From: Tyto alba
Lineage: Eukaryota; Chordata; Aves; Strigiformes; Tytonidae
DNA: 64,000 nt
Direction: 5' to 3'
Assembly (NCBI RefSeq): GCF_018691265.1
Contig: NW_024881295.1
Location: forward strand, 13,002,314-13,066,313
Below the pieces are notes generated by a model. The model searched no databases, had not been told where the DNA came from, and was given only the letters and a program-made list of their open reading frames with translations. Position numbers and translations under genes: made by a program. Shown here one piece after another: positions 14,514-26,290 of the stretch; the stretch's first letter is position 1, and the number at the start of each line of letters is the position of its first letter.

Positions 14514-14518
14514 CTCCC
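14514..14518. repeat. Left 5-bp target-site duplication (CTCCC)
   Basis: CTCCC stands directly before the TGTCG start of the LTR and is repeated directly after its GACA end (15587-15591). A 5-bp duplication is the usual size for ERVL-type integration. Confidence 0.8.
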
Positions 14519-14708
14519 TGTCGTGGTTTGAGCCTGGTCAGCAGCCAACCACCACGCAGCCACTCTCTCCCCCTTCTCTTCCAGCAATAAGAAGGGACAG
14601 AGAGCCAGGCTTGGGGTTTGTGATAGGACTGGGATGGGGAAAAAAAATCACCCTTTATGGGCATGAGCAAAAAGCAGACTCATTAGGGGAACTAAAAAAG
14701 ATCATACA

Positions 14709-14714
14709 TTTATT
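14709..14714 (-). promoter_or_regulatory. AATAAA polyadenylation signal in the LTR
   Basis: The minus strand reads GCAATAAATG, followed by a T-rich stretch (CTTTTTTAG). Because the LTR is in the gene's sense orientation, this signal would also be presented to RNA polymerase transcribing PLEKHA5. Confidence 0.5.
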
Positions 14715-15451
14715 GCAGACACTAACAATACATAACAGAGTAGGACAGTGCATTGCCACATCTTGAGAACACCTTCCCCCCACCCCTCCTTTCCTCCCAG
14801 GCTCAGCTCTGCTCCTGATATCTCTACCTCCTCCCCCAGTGGTGCAGGGGCAGGGAATGGGGGGTGCAGTCAGTGCTGCCACTTCCTTCATCTTCGGTGG
14901 GGAGAGCTTCTGGAACTTCTTCCCCCTGCTCCATCATGCTCCCCCTCTCACAGGAGACAGTCCTCCACAAACCTTCTCTGACATGAGTTCCTCCCATGGG
15001 CCGCAGCGTTCCCCACACTGCTCCGTCATGGGTCACTAACTTCCTCCGACTGGATTCCCTCCCATGGCTGCAGCCCTTCCCGAGCTGCTCCGGTGTGGGA
15101 CACCCCCACATGCTGAAATCCTCCCAGTGCTGAACTACAACAGTGGGGCTACCTTTTCACACAAGACCCCGGCCTTCTTCGGGCACAGCACCTTGATCAA
15201 CCAGGAGGAAGCCACAGGCCATAAATCAGTGTCTGCTCCACTGTAGACCTTCATGGGTGACAAGGGGGGCTGCCCTGCCATCTCACCACAGGATACAGGG
15301 GGGTCTCTGCTCCGGCACACCTCCCCCCTCCTTTCTCCCTCCGTTCCTCCATTGACCTTGGCGTTCATGCAGCTGAAGCAACTCCTCTTCACAAGTCCGA
15401 CTGCTTGTCACCACGTCCCTTCTTAAATACGTTATCGCAGAGGCACAGCTG

Positions 15452-15456
15452 ATTGG
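15452..15456 (-). promoter_or_regulatory. CCAAT box of the LTR
   Basis: On the minus strand the sequence is AGCCAATCAG, a strong NF-Y type CCAAT box about 25 bases upstream of the TATA-like GTATTTAAG at 15422-15430. Together they suggest where the LTR promoter sits. Confidence 0.55.
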
Positions 15457-15586
15457 CTCAGTTTTCAAACGGAAATGGAGTTGACTTGGAGCTGAGGGAG
15501 CTTCGAGAAGCTTCTCACAGGGGGCCGCCCCTATAGCCCCCTCCCCTGCCACCAAAATAAACACACCACTCACTCAACCCATGACA

Positions 15587-15591
15587 CTCCC
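15587..15591. repeat. Right 5-bp target-site duplication (CTCCC)
   Basis: Direct repeat of 14514-14518 immediately after the GACA end of the LTR. Confidence 0.8.
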
Positions 15592-18534
15592 CTATTCCTC
15601 TTTGCTCTTGAATACATCAAGAAATTATACTCAGGTGTCAACTAACTTCCTCAGAATCCTTACCAGTATCCCAGAACAATCCTCATTCACATGATTCATA
15701 TAAGCATAACCTAAAGTGTTGGAAAAACTGACTGTTTACAAGTTTATTCCTGATGGGAAGCGCAATGCAATAATTAATTGTATGAAGTACATCTGAGAAT
15801 AATTACACATAAGCTAGTTCTTTTCTTTGGCACTGCAGTACTTGGCATGGCTTTTGCAGCCACAAGTCACTTCACCTGGAAAATCTTATTCTTGTGCCAA
15901 GGAATCAAATACATCCTCCATTAATATTTTAATGTGGAAGTATCTGAAAGAAGTAAGTTGATCTGCACTGTAAATTACTATACAAATGCAACTTAAAAAA
16001 AACCCCAACACTCCCTCTGCCTGCAAACAAAAACTAAATCCCATCCAAACATTTGGCTTATCCTTAAAAGGCAAAGTTCATAACATAAGATAGTCTGCAT
16101 TTATTAAGATGAGGCTCTAATGTTCTTCCTGACTCAAACAGCAAGAGCAGGAAGGTTGCCACAGAGTCAGCTCTGACCCTAACCACATGCATCTTTAGTG
16201 GAATGGACAGAAGGTAAATTTATTCAGAAAAAAATAGTCTCCCATTTGTTTGCCCATGACTTCATCTGAAATTTCAAAAATGAAAAAAGACTTACGTAAA
16301 TCTTTATACAAAGAACAGAATTTGCATTCAGAGTGTGGAAAAGCAGAGTAAGTTTCCTATGAAAAAATACTTTCTTTCCTCTGGGCTATCTACTCAAGGC
16401 TGGGACAGAGGGGAAGGAGAAGGAAAGAGAGGGCAAGAATAGATTAAACAGAGTCACAAATTTCCACTCCTAGCAATAATAGAATTAGCTTGTATATCAA
16501 ATCTTTTATAATGATAAAAGTCACCCTTTCCTCTTCTGAATCAGTGATTTGTTTTATTTACACTGAGATACTCCTAAACCACCAGTGATCTTTGCCTTCA
16601 AGACACATAAGGATTTGGTCAGTTCCAGTAGATTTATAGCCCAAAAGAAGTGCAACATGTTAGAGATATTCTTTAGGAAAGCAACACATGATTTAACATT
16701 TGCAATGCAGGTATTATAAAGTTCTTCCATAAAGGCTAATGCTTTTACCAGTCAGTGAATTATAAATTCTTCAGGAGGTTTTCCATATATGTTCTGATGA
16801 TTTTGTAAGTGCCTTTGATATGATTAGCAAAAAACATCCAAATGATTTTGTTAATGGGAATAACATAATGAACAAATTTTAAATTTTCATTATGTTCCTT
16901 GAATTGATTTGGAGAGAAAAGTCAGCACTTCCATAATGCAATGAACTATTTTTATTCCCTCCCCTAACATTCAATCATTTCAAGGACATAAAAAGCAACA
17001 GTCAAAAATATTTTGCCACTTTTTGCCCCCTCACATATACTAACTTTAAAGCATGGCTACCCAATAAAGTCAAGTATGCTTGTTTTTAAAGGAAGGATGA
17101 AAACACTGAACATCATAATTCACTTCACCCTTGACATTCCTACTTTTCCCCCTACATCATCCTACTCTGACATTACTTTTTTGTCATCATAGTCCATTTC
17201 TAAGCTTAAGTCAAAGTAAAATACTAGACTGGACATTGACTGTGTTATTGTAACAGGTTTGCAAAGAGGAAGAAATACCGAGACCTTGAAATAAAGATTG
17301 AAAACACCACCTGCTTTAAACAGGATAATCTCTGCTATTAAAACAGGGCAATACTAAATACAGATTTCTTTCTAGAAGAATCCTAGTCTTTATGTTCAAA
17401 TTCAAAGCCTTGCCTGAATTTAATTAATCTTAAACACACACTATTTACATATACTGTATTTACAGTATATATATACTTCAGTCAGCATTTAGACTTGTGT
17501 AACAGACTAGCATCACCTCTTACGCAGAGGCTGAGATACTCAGTCTCCTCCAAGAGATAGCACACAAACCAGGATATGAAAAAGAAAATTGGCTCCTCAG
17601 CCGAGGTGCTCAGAGTAAGCAATGCTAATGCTTCCAAAAAGAAAAAGGCAGATCGCCACAGTCAGTATCACACCCTCAGCAGTGCTCACTCCAGGTCTGA
17701 GAGAAAGTTGACAAGAATCTTCCCCTCTTCCCTCTTGCTTTAACATGTTCATCCTACATGAGCACATATTAACTGAAGCTAGCCATCCAGCGCCTCCCGT
17801 GAAGCAGTCATAGGCAGGAGAACAGGCAGTAAATGCTGCCATCTACCAGAAAGTTGAGAATTTTCCATTTCAGCTGGCAGTAAGCAAGTGGGGAGGTGGG
17901 AGGGAGGCAGAGGAGCTGCTGGGTAAACGCGGCAGCCAACTCTTAACCAGTCATAATCTTTAAAGCATAAAAGACATTAAATAAAACACCCAGGAAAAAA
18001 AAAGACCTTTCAAAAAGCAGAACTCACATCCAAGTACAAAAGTAAAAATGTGAAGTCACAATTCATCAGGCCAAGAAAAATCACCTCTGTTGTGTGGCAC
18101 AAAAATCTTCCAGAGACTACCTCCAAACAGACAAAAATCTTCCAGAATCTGAAGAAGTAATTTGATTTGAAGATGCAAAAGAAGCACTCAAGACAGACAA
18201 AACCACAGCAAAAGAGCTAGCTACATTTTTCACACTGGAGAAACCAAGTTCCCCTTAAAAGTGCCAAATTGTTTCTTTATAGGCAAGAGAGTTTTATAAA
18301 TTCTCTCAAAGCAGCGTCAGTACAAGAGATTTATTTTACAGAGCTGATATAAGTGAACTGCAATAAAACCACCAGGTCAAATTACTATTTCTTTAATAAT
18401 TCTAAGGAAAAAAAAAATGACTAGTATGACATAACAGCATACCGCTCGTATAAACTGACTTTAGTACTGGAAGAACAAAGATGCCAAATGGTGATCCTAT
18501 GTGCTATAAAGTTTCAAGTTTAGCTTCTGTATTG
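15592..18534. other. Intronic sequence; one GC-richer island near 17.6-17.94 kb
   Basis: Mostly AT-rich intron without exons. At 17449-17470 there is a 10-bp perfect inverted repeat (atatactgta, TT spacer, tacagtatat). About 17600-17940 is locally GC-richer; on the minus strand it has a pyrimidine-rich leader and an 81-codon open frame with a hydrophobic segment (see findings). A homopurine-rich stretch lies near 16408-16432. Confidence 0.55.
17449..17470. repeat. Short perfect inverted repeat
   Basis: Arms atatactgta (17449-17458) and tacagtatat (17461-17470) are exact reverse complements with a TT spacer. It is AT-rich, so chance is a fair explanation. Confidence 0.6.
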
Positions 18535-19300
18535 GGTGTTACCAGGTATTATAATGAAGAACATAATTAACAAATATTTGAATATATACCAGTACACTGC
18601 AAAAAGAGTCAACATCACCTTTGTAGGGGAAAGCTTCACCCTACACAATTACTGCAATGGAATCATACTAATCAGAGCCATATGCTTATCTCAAGAAAAA
18701 TTCTTTCATTCAGACCTCTTAAAGAAGACTAGTTGCCATGAAACAAAACAGAGTCCTCTGTATGTACAGGTAGGAAGATGCAAAATACAAGAACCCATTA
18801 TACTCAAGATATTCATAAGCTATCTGAAAAAGCAAGTTAATAGCACAGGAATAATTTGCAATTGATATGAAATTATTCAGGACAGTCAAAATAAGATTGA
18901 AGAGAGTTCTCGAGAAAACCCTTAATAGCCTGTGCCTTGGATACAAGATAGCACTTGAAACCAAATGCATTAATTGCAAAGTGATTCTTACAGGAAAGAG
19001 AAGCACAGAGACAAAGATCAGGCTTGAATTAGGTGCCGTCCCTCAGAACAGTTCTGGAGATCTACCTGGTGGTTTCCAAAAGTGCCAGTTCAGTGGCAAT
19101 CAAAAGGCAAACACGTTAGAGGAACTGATAACAGTAAACAACCACATCACCATTGAATTCTATGGGGCATGGAGATCCAGTCTTGTCCCCACCTCTGAAC
19201 GTATACTGAAGGATTCCATAAGGGACAATCACAAACATGGAATAGTCTGAAAGAGCTGAGGTTCAGCTGAGCAGTACTAAAGCTTAGAGAGCGGGAGGAG
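18535..19300 (+). mobile_element. Second old CR1-type LINE remnant, plus orientation
   Basis: The segment repeats the order seen at 9.7-10.9 kb: an accaggtatt block, then a Ser-Gln-His block (starting about 18607) followed by a decayed Lys-Ala-Ser stretch, a caaatgcattaattgcaaag block and a ggagatctacctggtgg block, then an aaaggcaaacacgttag block and a ggcatggagatccagtc block. These correspond to the reverse transcriptase and downstream region of the same reptilian-style CR1 lineage. The 127-codon open frame at 18867-19250 is a chance reading through this remnant; its frame is not the ancestral one throughout. It is antisense to PLEKHA5 and heavily diverged; ends are approximate. Confidence 0.65.
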
Positions 19301-22300
19301 ACACACATGAAAAGCGGTGCAGATAAACCAGAAAGCGGAATTCACAAATGATACCGAAAACGGTTACTGAAAATTACTTCTACACTGGAAACATTCATCA
19401 TTTCTCAAGATGCAAGAAGTGGTGCTAATAGTAACTCCACTGAAAAGTTCTGTTTAATGAAAGAAACAGAGCTTTAAAAAATTCTGGATCTCCTTATCAC
19501 TAGGTATTCTGGAGAGCAAAACACACACGTGCATATGCAGAATGAAGCACTAGTGAATACCACAACGCAGTTTGGAGCAGTTTTTAGCTGTACCCATGGT
19601 CTTCATAGCTACCCTATTTTTATTATATTCTTTCCTAAAAGTCTTAACATTCATCACAAACAAATATCTTCGGTCTGCCTAGTACACCCAATTCAAAGTT
19701 ATACTCTAGATGACCACTGATTAAAAAAATAACTTCCATTTACTAGACAACTAAGATTGAGCTATAAAATAACACCACTTGGACCAAATGTCCCTAAGGC
19801 AGCCTTAATTTTTTTTCCACCATAGGAACATGGGTATCAGTGTAATAATAAAACAGAACATTTAAGACTACAATAAAATCCTACCCCTGAATATGCATTT
19901 AGGGAACGCACTAGAATTGTTTTGAAACTAGTATATAATTCTTTATGAGAGTAAACTGATACTTGTGAAGTTTTTCTCCCCTCCACCTATTAAAAAATAA
20001 TATGTTAAATTGATATTCTTGTCATAGCATTGAAACTGCACTCCCAATTCACTAGTTTATTAACAAACAAAAAAATAAAGAAATCTATTCTTCCCAACAG
20101 GAATATTTCCACACTACAACACAAAGTTTAATTACTAATGGCACTTCAGACTTCAAACTTCCAAAAAAAAGCAAAAGATGTGATTCATCCTACAGAACAT
20201 GCTTTAAAACTGCATGGGCTTACATTCCTACATTACATCACATCAAGATTAATACTGTACTTCAGGTGAATTGACTGTGCTTCCCATCAAGAATTTTGCC
20301 AACAGCAATCACAGAAAACAACATTTGGGTAGGACATAGCACTAGAAGACTTTTGACTTGTTTCACAGGCTGCCTACTCAGCCATTACTACACGTGTATT
20401 TATAAGAAAAACAGCATTAAATCCCAAAAGCCAAAAATTAATTTCCTTGCAGAAGGAGCATTTACATATAAAAACTGTATAACCAGATGAACAAAGGGAA
20501 ATCAGAAATTCAGCTCCCTGAAGAATGCTGAAAACACTTGTTCCAGCATGCAAAGCAAAGCTGATTCCTAAATATGCCACAGTAAATTACATTATACTAG
20601 TTCCAGTCTTTAATAACCACTGAATAGATACCATATAACACAGCTGTTTTGATACCCTGATATCATTACAAATGTATGCAGGCTACCAACTGTATGACAG
20701 TTTTTACTTAGAAGACCTCCTTCTTGTCCCAGAAACTAAGTGGTATTTTGCATTGTACACTACACAAGATATAGGAAAACAAAGGATCTTAGTCAAGGAC
20801 TAATACCATACCTTACCTTATGTATAAGCACAAAATAAAAGCTCTTACTTCAAAGACATTAAATTCACATATGGCAAGAGGAAAGTCAGACCAAAAAAAC
20901 AGATAATATGCAACAGAATGCAACTGATGAATTTATTTAAGGAAAACAAACAAACAAAAAGATCCCTCCTGAAAGCAGTATGCATTTATAAAGTTTTTTC
21001 AAAATGCAGAGAGCAGCATAAAAAAACCCAAACCCAAACAAATAAAAACCAGCTCAACAAACAATGATTTAGAAAGTTTAACATGGCTAAAGTGACATAT
21101 TAATTTGACAGTGGGAACAATAGTGCTCATGCGCAGTGTATTCTTGGTCAAGAAATACAGGCTATAGCTATGTTTAATAAACAAAACAACAACTAGCAGA
21201 TATGTTAGCATCAGGAATGTATACAAATACAGAATGTCATTCTAGTCGGTCCCATCAAGGTTTACGAAACTATTAGGGACATTCTTCCCTTTAGACTGTT
21301 TTTCCCCAGCTCAAGACCATTACTACTTGTCTTAACTACAAAGACACAGAAAACCAATTACTCCCATTTTGCTGTAGCTGTTAATGTATTTCTGGACTTA
21401 GGTTCCCTTTCAGCTTTCCCTTCTGCAGGCTTTCTCCTTACAGGGTATGTTTCCCTAACTGACTCTCCAATTGCCTTGCACTGTCTTTGGTATCTCAAAG
21501 TCTGCATTCTGCACTGGATGTGATTTCTCACGTGCACCTGATTATTCTTCCTTAAATATAGTACACACATGAACTTACAATCACGTCACTAGTTTCTACA
21601 GTACATTTGAGATGATCAGTGAAGAGAGCAGAAATTTGCATATTCTGAAATCCACTAGTGCCTTTAACAAGGGTCTAAAATTCACCCTGATCATGTTACA
21701 CAGGCTCCCGCTCTGATAAACTGGATTGGAGACAACTGGCTTTCATAGTCCAAGATTCCTAGCACTGAAATCACTGGCATGTCTCATCCTTAACAGGCAC
21801 ATACCATGTTTTTAATATTAGGGTTTCATTTCCATTCACCTCTCCCAGTTACAAATATACTTAGAAAACAAATTTTAAAGAATTTTATAAGCCAGGCAAG
21901 ATTTAAACAGTTACAACCCTCAGATATTACACAACTGACATACAATCGCAGATACACATATAAACACAGCTATACAATAATTTCCGGGAAGAGAAGTTGA
22001 ATAATACTCAGTATTTGCTACATAACACAGGACCTACTGTGTACTTCAACCAACAATCTTATAGTGGAAACTTCCACCACACATTACTAAATGCAAAGGA
22101 ATTCTGCTCTATTTTTAGATCGTCTCCAACAAAAGGGTCTACAGCTGAGGATGCACCTACGCAGAGCTCTCACAATAAGACAAATCAATTGTATCGCAAT
22201 CTCTATGATTCAGTTACAAGTCTTATCCAGGATGATCAATTCCTGGCAAGAAAGAATACTAACAAGATTGTCCTCCAGCAAGGACACAAAAATTAGCAAA

Positions 22301-24152
22301 TTATTATTATAAAGCTACTGCACTGTTGACAAGGAAGTCAAGATGCTTTTGAAAGTCAATTAATTACAGATAGGCCTGAAAGTGTTCTTATAGCAAGGAA
22401 AGCTTACTGGACAGTATACAGTAGGATAATCTGTTAATCTTAGAATAATATCAACAGTTTCTTTTAAATGAAAATATGTGTCACTGAAATATTTACAACT
22501 TGTCAATACACTTCCATTTTGTGGAAAAATGCTTACTCTACCCTACAAGACCCAAAAATCTGCTTCAGAATTTCTTTCCAAAGCAACAACCATCGTATGA
22601 ACATTCAAAACATTTTCTTGTTCCGCATCACTTATGTAACTGCTCTGACTTTTCCTGAAAGAGGCAAATGGTGGGTTTTTTGAGGTTTCTTCCTTGCTGT
22701 TTTCTGAGAATGAAGAAGCCTGCAGTGGTAGGAGAAACCACAAACAAACCACCATGCTGCTGGTGGGCATGATGGGTTGGGAATCGCCCACAGACAAACG
22801 TGGTTTTAACTTCTACACAGAAGTATTGCTTCGTAACTATAGGCATCACAAACATAATTGGATCTAATATCCAACAATATATATCTCTACTCATCCTATA
22901 TATTTTCTTAATAAGAATTTATGTTAAGTATTTTATTTAAATACTGAACAACTTCCTCCCTGTAACTACTGATAATCCCAGCCTAAGTAACTCTAACAAC
23001 CCTAACAAGTACTAAATGAGCCAAGCTTTTACAAGATTTAATTTTCAGGTACAGCATTTTTCCAAACATGCAACAGTGGTACTTATACAACTTGTATATT
23101 TTAGACTTACTTGTACATCAATACTGGAAAAAAAAAAAAAAAAATACAGGAAAGATCAGTTTGCCCATGGAGAGAGCACTAATTCAGGATCAATTTATAC
23201 ATTAATATAGAAATTATTAACAAAAGATTGCAATTTCCCTAAATGAAGACTTATTCCTCTTTATTATATTATTTTAGAAGTCACCTAAGTATACTTGCAT
23301 TTTTATGCGAGTTCTCCATCATTCCAGAAAATATGACATGGAAATCTTACTGGCAGTACCAATCTCTGAAGCATTCAAAGCCCTTTCTGCCAAAAGCGCC
23401 TCTGAGATGATTTGTTTTAATAGACTCGAGCATTAGTCAACTAGATATCAATTTGCATAGTAACTGAGGTTGACCAGAGATGTCAATCTCCAGGATGCTC
23501 CTAAGAATGAGAGGAGTGGCTTCAGCAATGAAGCAGACTCAAAAGTCTCCCAAAAGGACAACAGCATGGCCCTACTGAAATTTAAGCAATTCACTGCATC
23601 TGCAGTCTTTATTGCCCTTCTCCTGCCCACAATGTGATAAGAGTGAGAGCAAGAAGAGAATAAAACGAATAAAAGAGAAGAATGAGTTGAGTGCCAGCCT
23701 GTACACCAGTGGCAAGCCTGGCTTTATCATTAATTCCAAGTTGAAAGATCAAATCTCATAACAAGAATGCACAGAGATTGAAGGAGGAAATCATCAAGTA
23801 TCAAGACATGTAAGAAATGATCCAGTATTTATGAAGGAATAAACTGAATGTAATCTGGGGAAACCCCAAGAAGACATACAGGCACAGAAGAAAATTCAGC
23901 CAATGCCAGTCCTTCCTCTCAAATCACTGTAGGCAATCCTCTAGCTCAAGGTTACAAAGCTAAATAGAAACTCTAGAACAAAAGTCCAGCTCATACACTA
24001 CCAATTAGTTCAGCCTATAGTAGACTACTGAAACACTTTGAGGCTACTCTAGCCAAACTAACCAATTATTTTATTCTTCAAAGACCCTTCCCAGATTTAT
24101 AGACTCTTTTTCCAGGTTTCCCCTTCCAATATTACATTAGATAAGAGGTATT

Positions 24153-24157
<5 letters not shown>

Positions 24158-24200
<43 letters not shown>
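24158..24200. repeat. (TA)n microsatellite
   Basis: About 21 uninterrupted TA units. Such tracts are length-polymorphic and can extrude cruciforms. Confidence 0.95.
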
Positions 24201-24202
<2 letters not shown>

Positions 24203-24265
24203 TGTAAGAGCTACCTCAACAAAAGAATGCTTATTCCTATTTCCTTTCTGTTTTTCTCTACTTTT

Positions 24266-24330
24266 CTTATATGCTGACTTATATATTCTTCTTATATGCT
24301 GACTTATATATTCTTCTTATATGCTGACTT
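24266..24330. repeat. 25-bp tandem repeat, about 2.6 copies
   Basis: Copies start at 24266, 24291 and 24316 with the shared beginning cttatatgctgactt; the first two are identical over all 25 bp and the third stops after 15. The perfect identity suggests recent slippage duplication. Confidence 0.95.
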
Positions 24331-26182
24331 CTCACTTTACTTTCCATTTCACACATCTACAACTGCCCTAACTTCTCCAAGTTAGAACATCCCTTTCTGT
24401 GTCAGACTTATCTCATGCATCAATTCACGTCATCTTATTTTACTCCTTTTTATAGTAGATTCAGTCCTCTTGATACCACCCTAATATTAAAAATTAAGAA
24501 ACCAGTCTCTACAGGTTTCTTGAAAGGAAAATAAAGATTAGAGCAAAATACTGCATTTAAAGGTAGCTTCTTCCTTGGAGTACATCCAAAACTGTCTCTC
24601 ATTTCACACAGATTAAGACTATTACTCCTCATGCACTACAGAGATTGTGTTTATTACTGACTTTAGAAATAAATTCTAATTCCCTTCATAAACATCATTC
24701 TCCACCCCTTTTCTGACATTAAAGGAAGATTTGACATATTTTTTTGTGGGACCTCAAAAACAAAGCAAAAAAAAATCTGACACCCAACCATAAGTCAGTT
24801 ACAAGTTCTTTCTTCATATGGAACAAATCCAACACAACAGCCTAAAGGCATTGTTAGAAACTTCCTAAAGGCACTGTTTTTATTTCAAAAGCCAGTTTGG
24901 ACACATTTAGGCAATGTGGAAACATGCTTTTGTTTATACACAGTTGCACAAGAGGGCCACAGGGATCCAAATAACAGATGCAAACAGAGGCCTGAAGCCA
25001 GTGGTGATTCCAGTGCTGATGTGAAGAGATTCCTCACCTCCTGAACTGAAATGTTCAGTGTATGTTTAAAGCAGGGACACAACCACACACTGCACTTAAC
25101 ACTGCAAGTCAGTTTAGTAAAGAATACTCTATCTAATGAGGATATTACACACTCAGCTGTTAAGATGATGAGGTCTACGGTTTCCAGCCAGCTGCTATAG
25201 TGAACTCAAGGCATTCAACATTTCTATAAATTAATCTACTCCCTAAAATGGTGTCACCCAGGTAGCAACTGAAAGTCTTACAGTTTAGGTTATGCCTCTC
25301 ATCACTGATACATGGTGGTAAGCAGGAACAAGAGACAAACAGAAATTCTCATCACAAGAAGCTCCTTGAGTAACAGCACCTTTAGGAAGCAGCTGGTATT
25401 AAACTAGAGAAACTACATGAATGAGATGATTTAATTTACAGTTCCACTTCACAAAACGCAAAGTAATCTTGTTAAAAATACAGGAGCATTTAAAATTGAG
25501 CGTAAAGTAATACACAGTTACAGACTTAAAGGAATGAAGGAGCTGCCAAATATTCCTGAAATTATGAGTTTCACCATAACATCAACAGCACAGAAGGGCC
25601 ATATATGCCCTTTCTGAAAGCTGGCACAATAGAATGTACTTGAAGTAACACAGGTGAAACTATGAAAACAGAGGAGTCACTAGTGAGGGATTGCAAAGGG
25701 AGTTTTAAGGTATAAGCAGAGCCAAGGCATTGTGAAAACATTGCGAAGAAAGCTCAAAAACATGTCAAGTTCTATGTTTCACTATGGTTTAACTGCTTTT
25801 GGTGTGTAAGCTAACTCTTTAAAAGCCAGCCCAGGAATATCTACACTACAGTGTAAGTGGCAGCACAGGCATCCCTTTTATAATAATTTTTGAGGTGTCT
25901 GAAGCTACAAGATTATATCCCTTAGAAATTCTAACTCAAAACACTATCCCATTTACAATAACAACTTGAGTGTTGTTGATGTGGAGGTTCCAGCAGAATA
26001 TGCTGGCAGGCAAACCACCTCAAGCTTAACATACTGCTCAGTTATGTCACCTTAATTGAGTAAAAAGCAACTTAAGTTCTCCTGGCTGCTGAGACACAAA
26101 GACTAATGTGTAGGCACATTTCAAAAACTCACCTGTTGTCTGAGGTGATGTGATTTATTCTTGGCTCTGAAATGAGGACAGA

Positions 26183-26290
26183 GCTCCTGAGCTGGTAGAG
26201 CAATAAACTGAGAATCAGAACATAAACATTCTGGTTCTCATCACAACTGATTGCAGCAACGTGACAAGGTCAAAAAAGCATTCTTTAGAA
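26183..26290 (+). repeat. tRNA-like / SINE-like remnant
   Basis: The sequence ctgagctggtagagcaataa resembles a tRNA D-arm and box A. It is followed by actgagaatcagaac where an anticodon arm would sit and by attctggttctcatcac in the place of box B and the T-arm. A full tRNA cannot be folded: the anticodon stem does not leave a 7-nt loop and there is no paired acceptor stem, so this is not a working tRNA gene. The following gtgacaaggtc weakly recalls the core of amniote MIR-type SINEs. It is either an old MIR-like SINE head or a decayed tRNA pseudogene. Confidence 0.45.

Larger units (their letters stand above)
14519..15586 (-). mobile_element. Solo LTR of an endogenous retrovirus (ERVL-like)
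   Basis: The 1068-bp element begins TGTCGTGGTTTGAG and ends CCATGACA on the plus strand, giving TGTC...GACA inverted ends, and is flanked by a perfect CTCCC duplication. No internal gag, pol or env sequence is attached, so it is a solo LTR left by recombination between two LTRs. Transcription signals point to the minus strand: a CCAAT box (15452-15456), a GTATTTAAG TATA-like element (15422-15430) and an AATAAA signal (14709-14714). A GTGGTTGG...AAACCACGACA tail resembles the U5 end of passerine LTRs as I recall them. The spacing between the TATA-like and AATAAA elements (about 710 bp) is long, so the R boundaries are uncertain. It is much GC-richer than its surroundings; several overlapping open frames on both strands are by-products of this. 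It is in the same orientation as PLEKHA5. Well-preserved ends and duplication suggest a fairly recent insertion. Confidence 0.88.
19301..26182. other. Intronic AT-rich sequence, no gene seen
   Basis: No exon recognised. It contains a poly(A) run at 23128-23144, the (TA)n microsatellite and the 25-bp tandem repeat (separate entries). Two overlapping plus-strand open frames at 21997-22312 (99 and 73 codons) and others of 60-90 codons lack any family resemblance. Confidence 0.55.

Noticed and set aside
14458..15573. Several overlapping open frames on both strands
   Set aside because: All are by-products of the GC-rich solo LTR, which has few stop codons in any frame.
18867..19250. 127-codon plus-strand open frame, the longest in the window
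   Set aside because: It runs through a decayed CR1 remnant and does not follow one ancestral reverse transcriptase frame.
26183..26255. Possible tRNA gene
   Set aside because: The D-arm matches, but there is no proper 7-base anticodon loop or paired acceptor stem, so it cannot be a functional tRNA.
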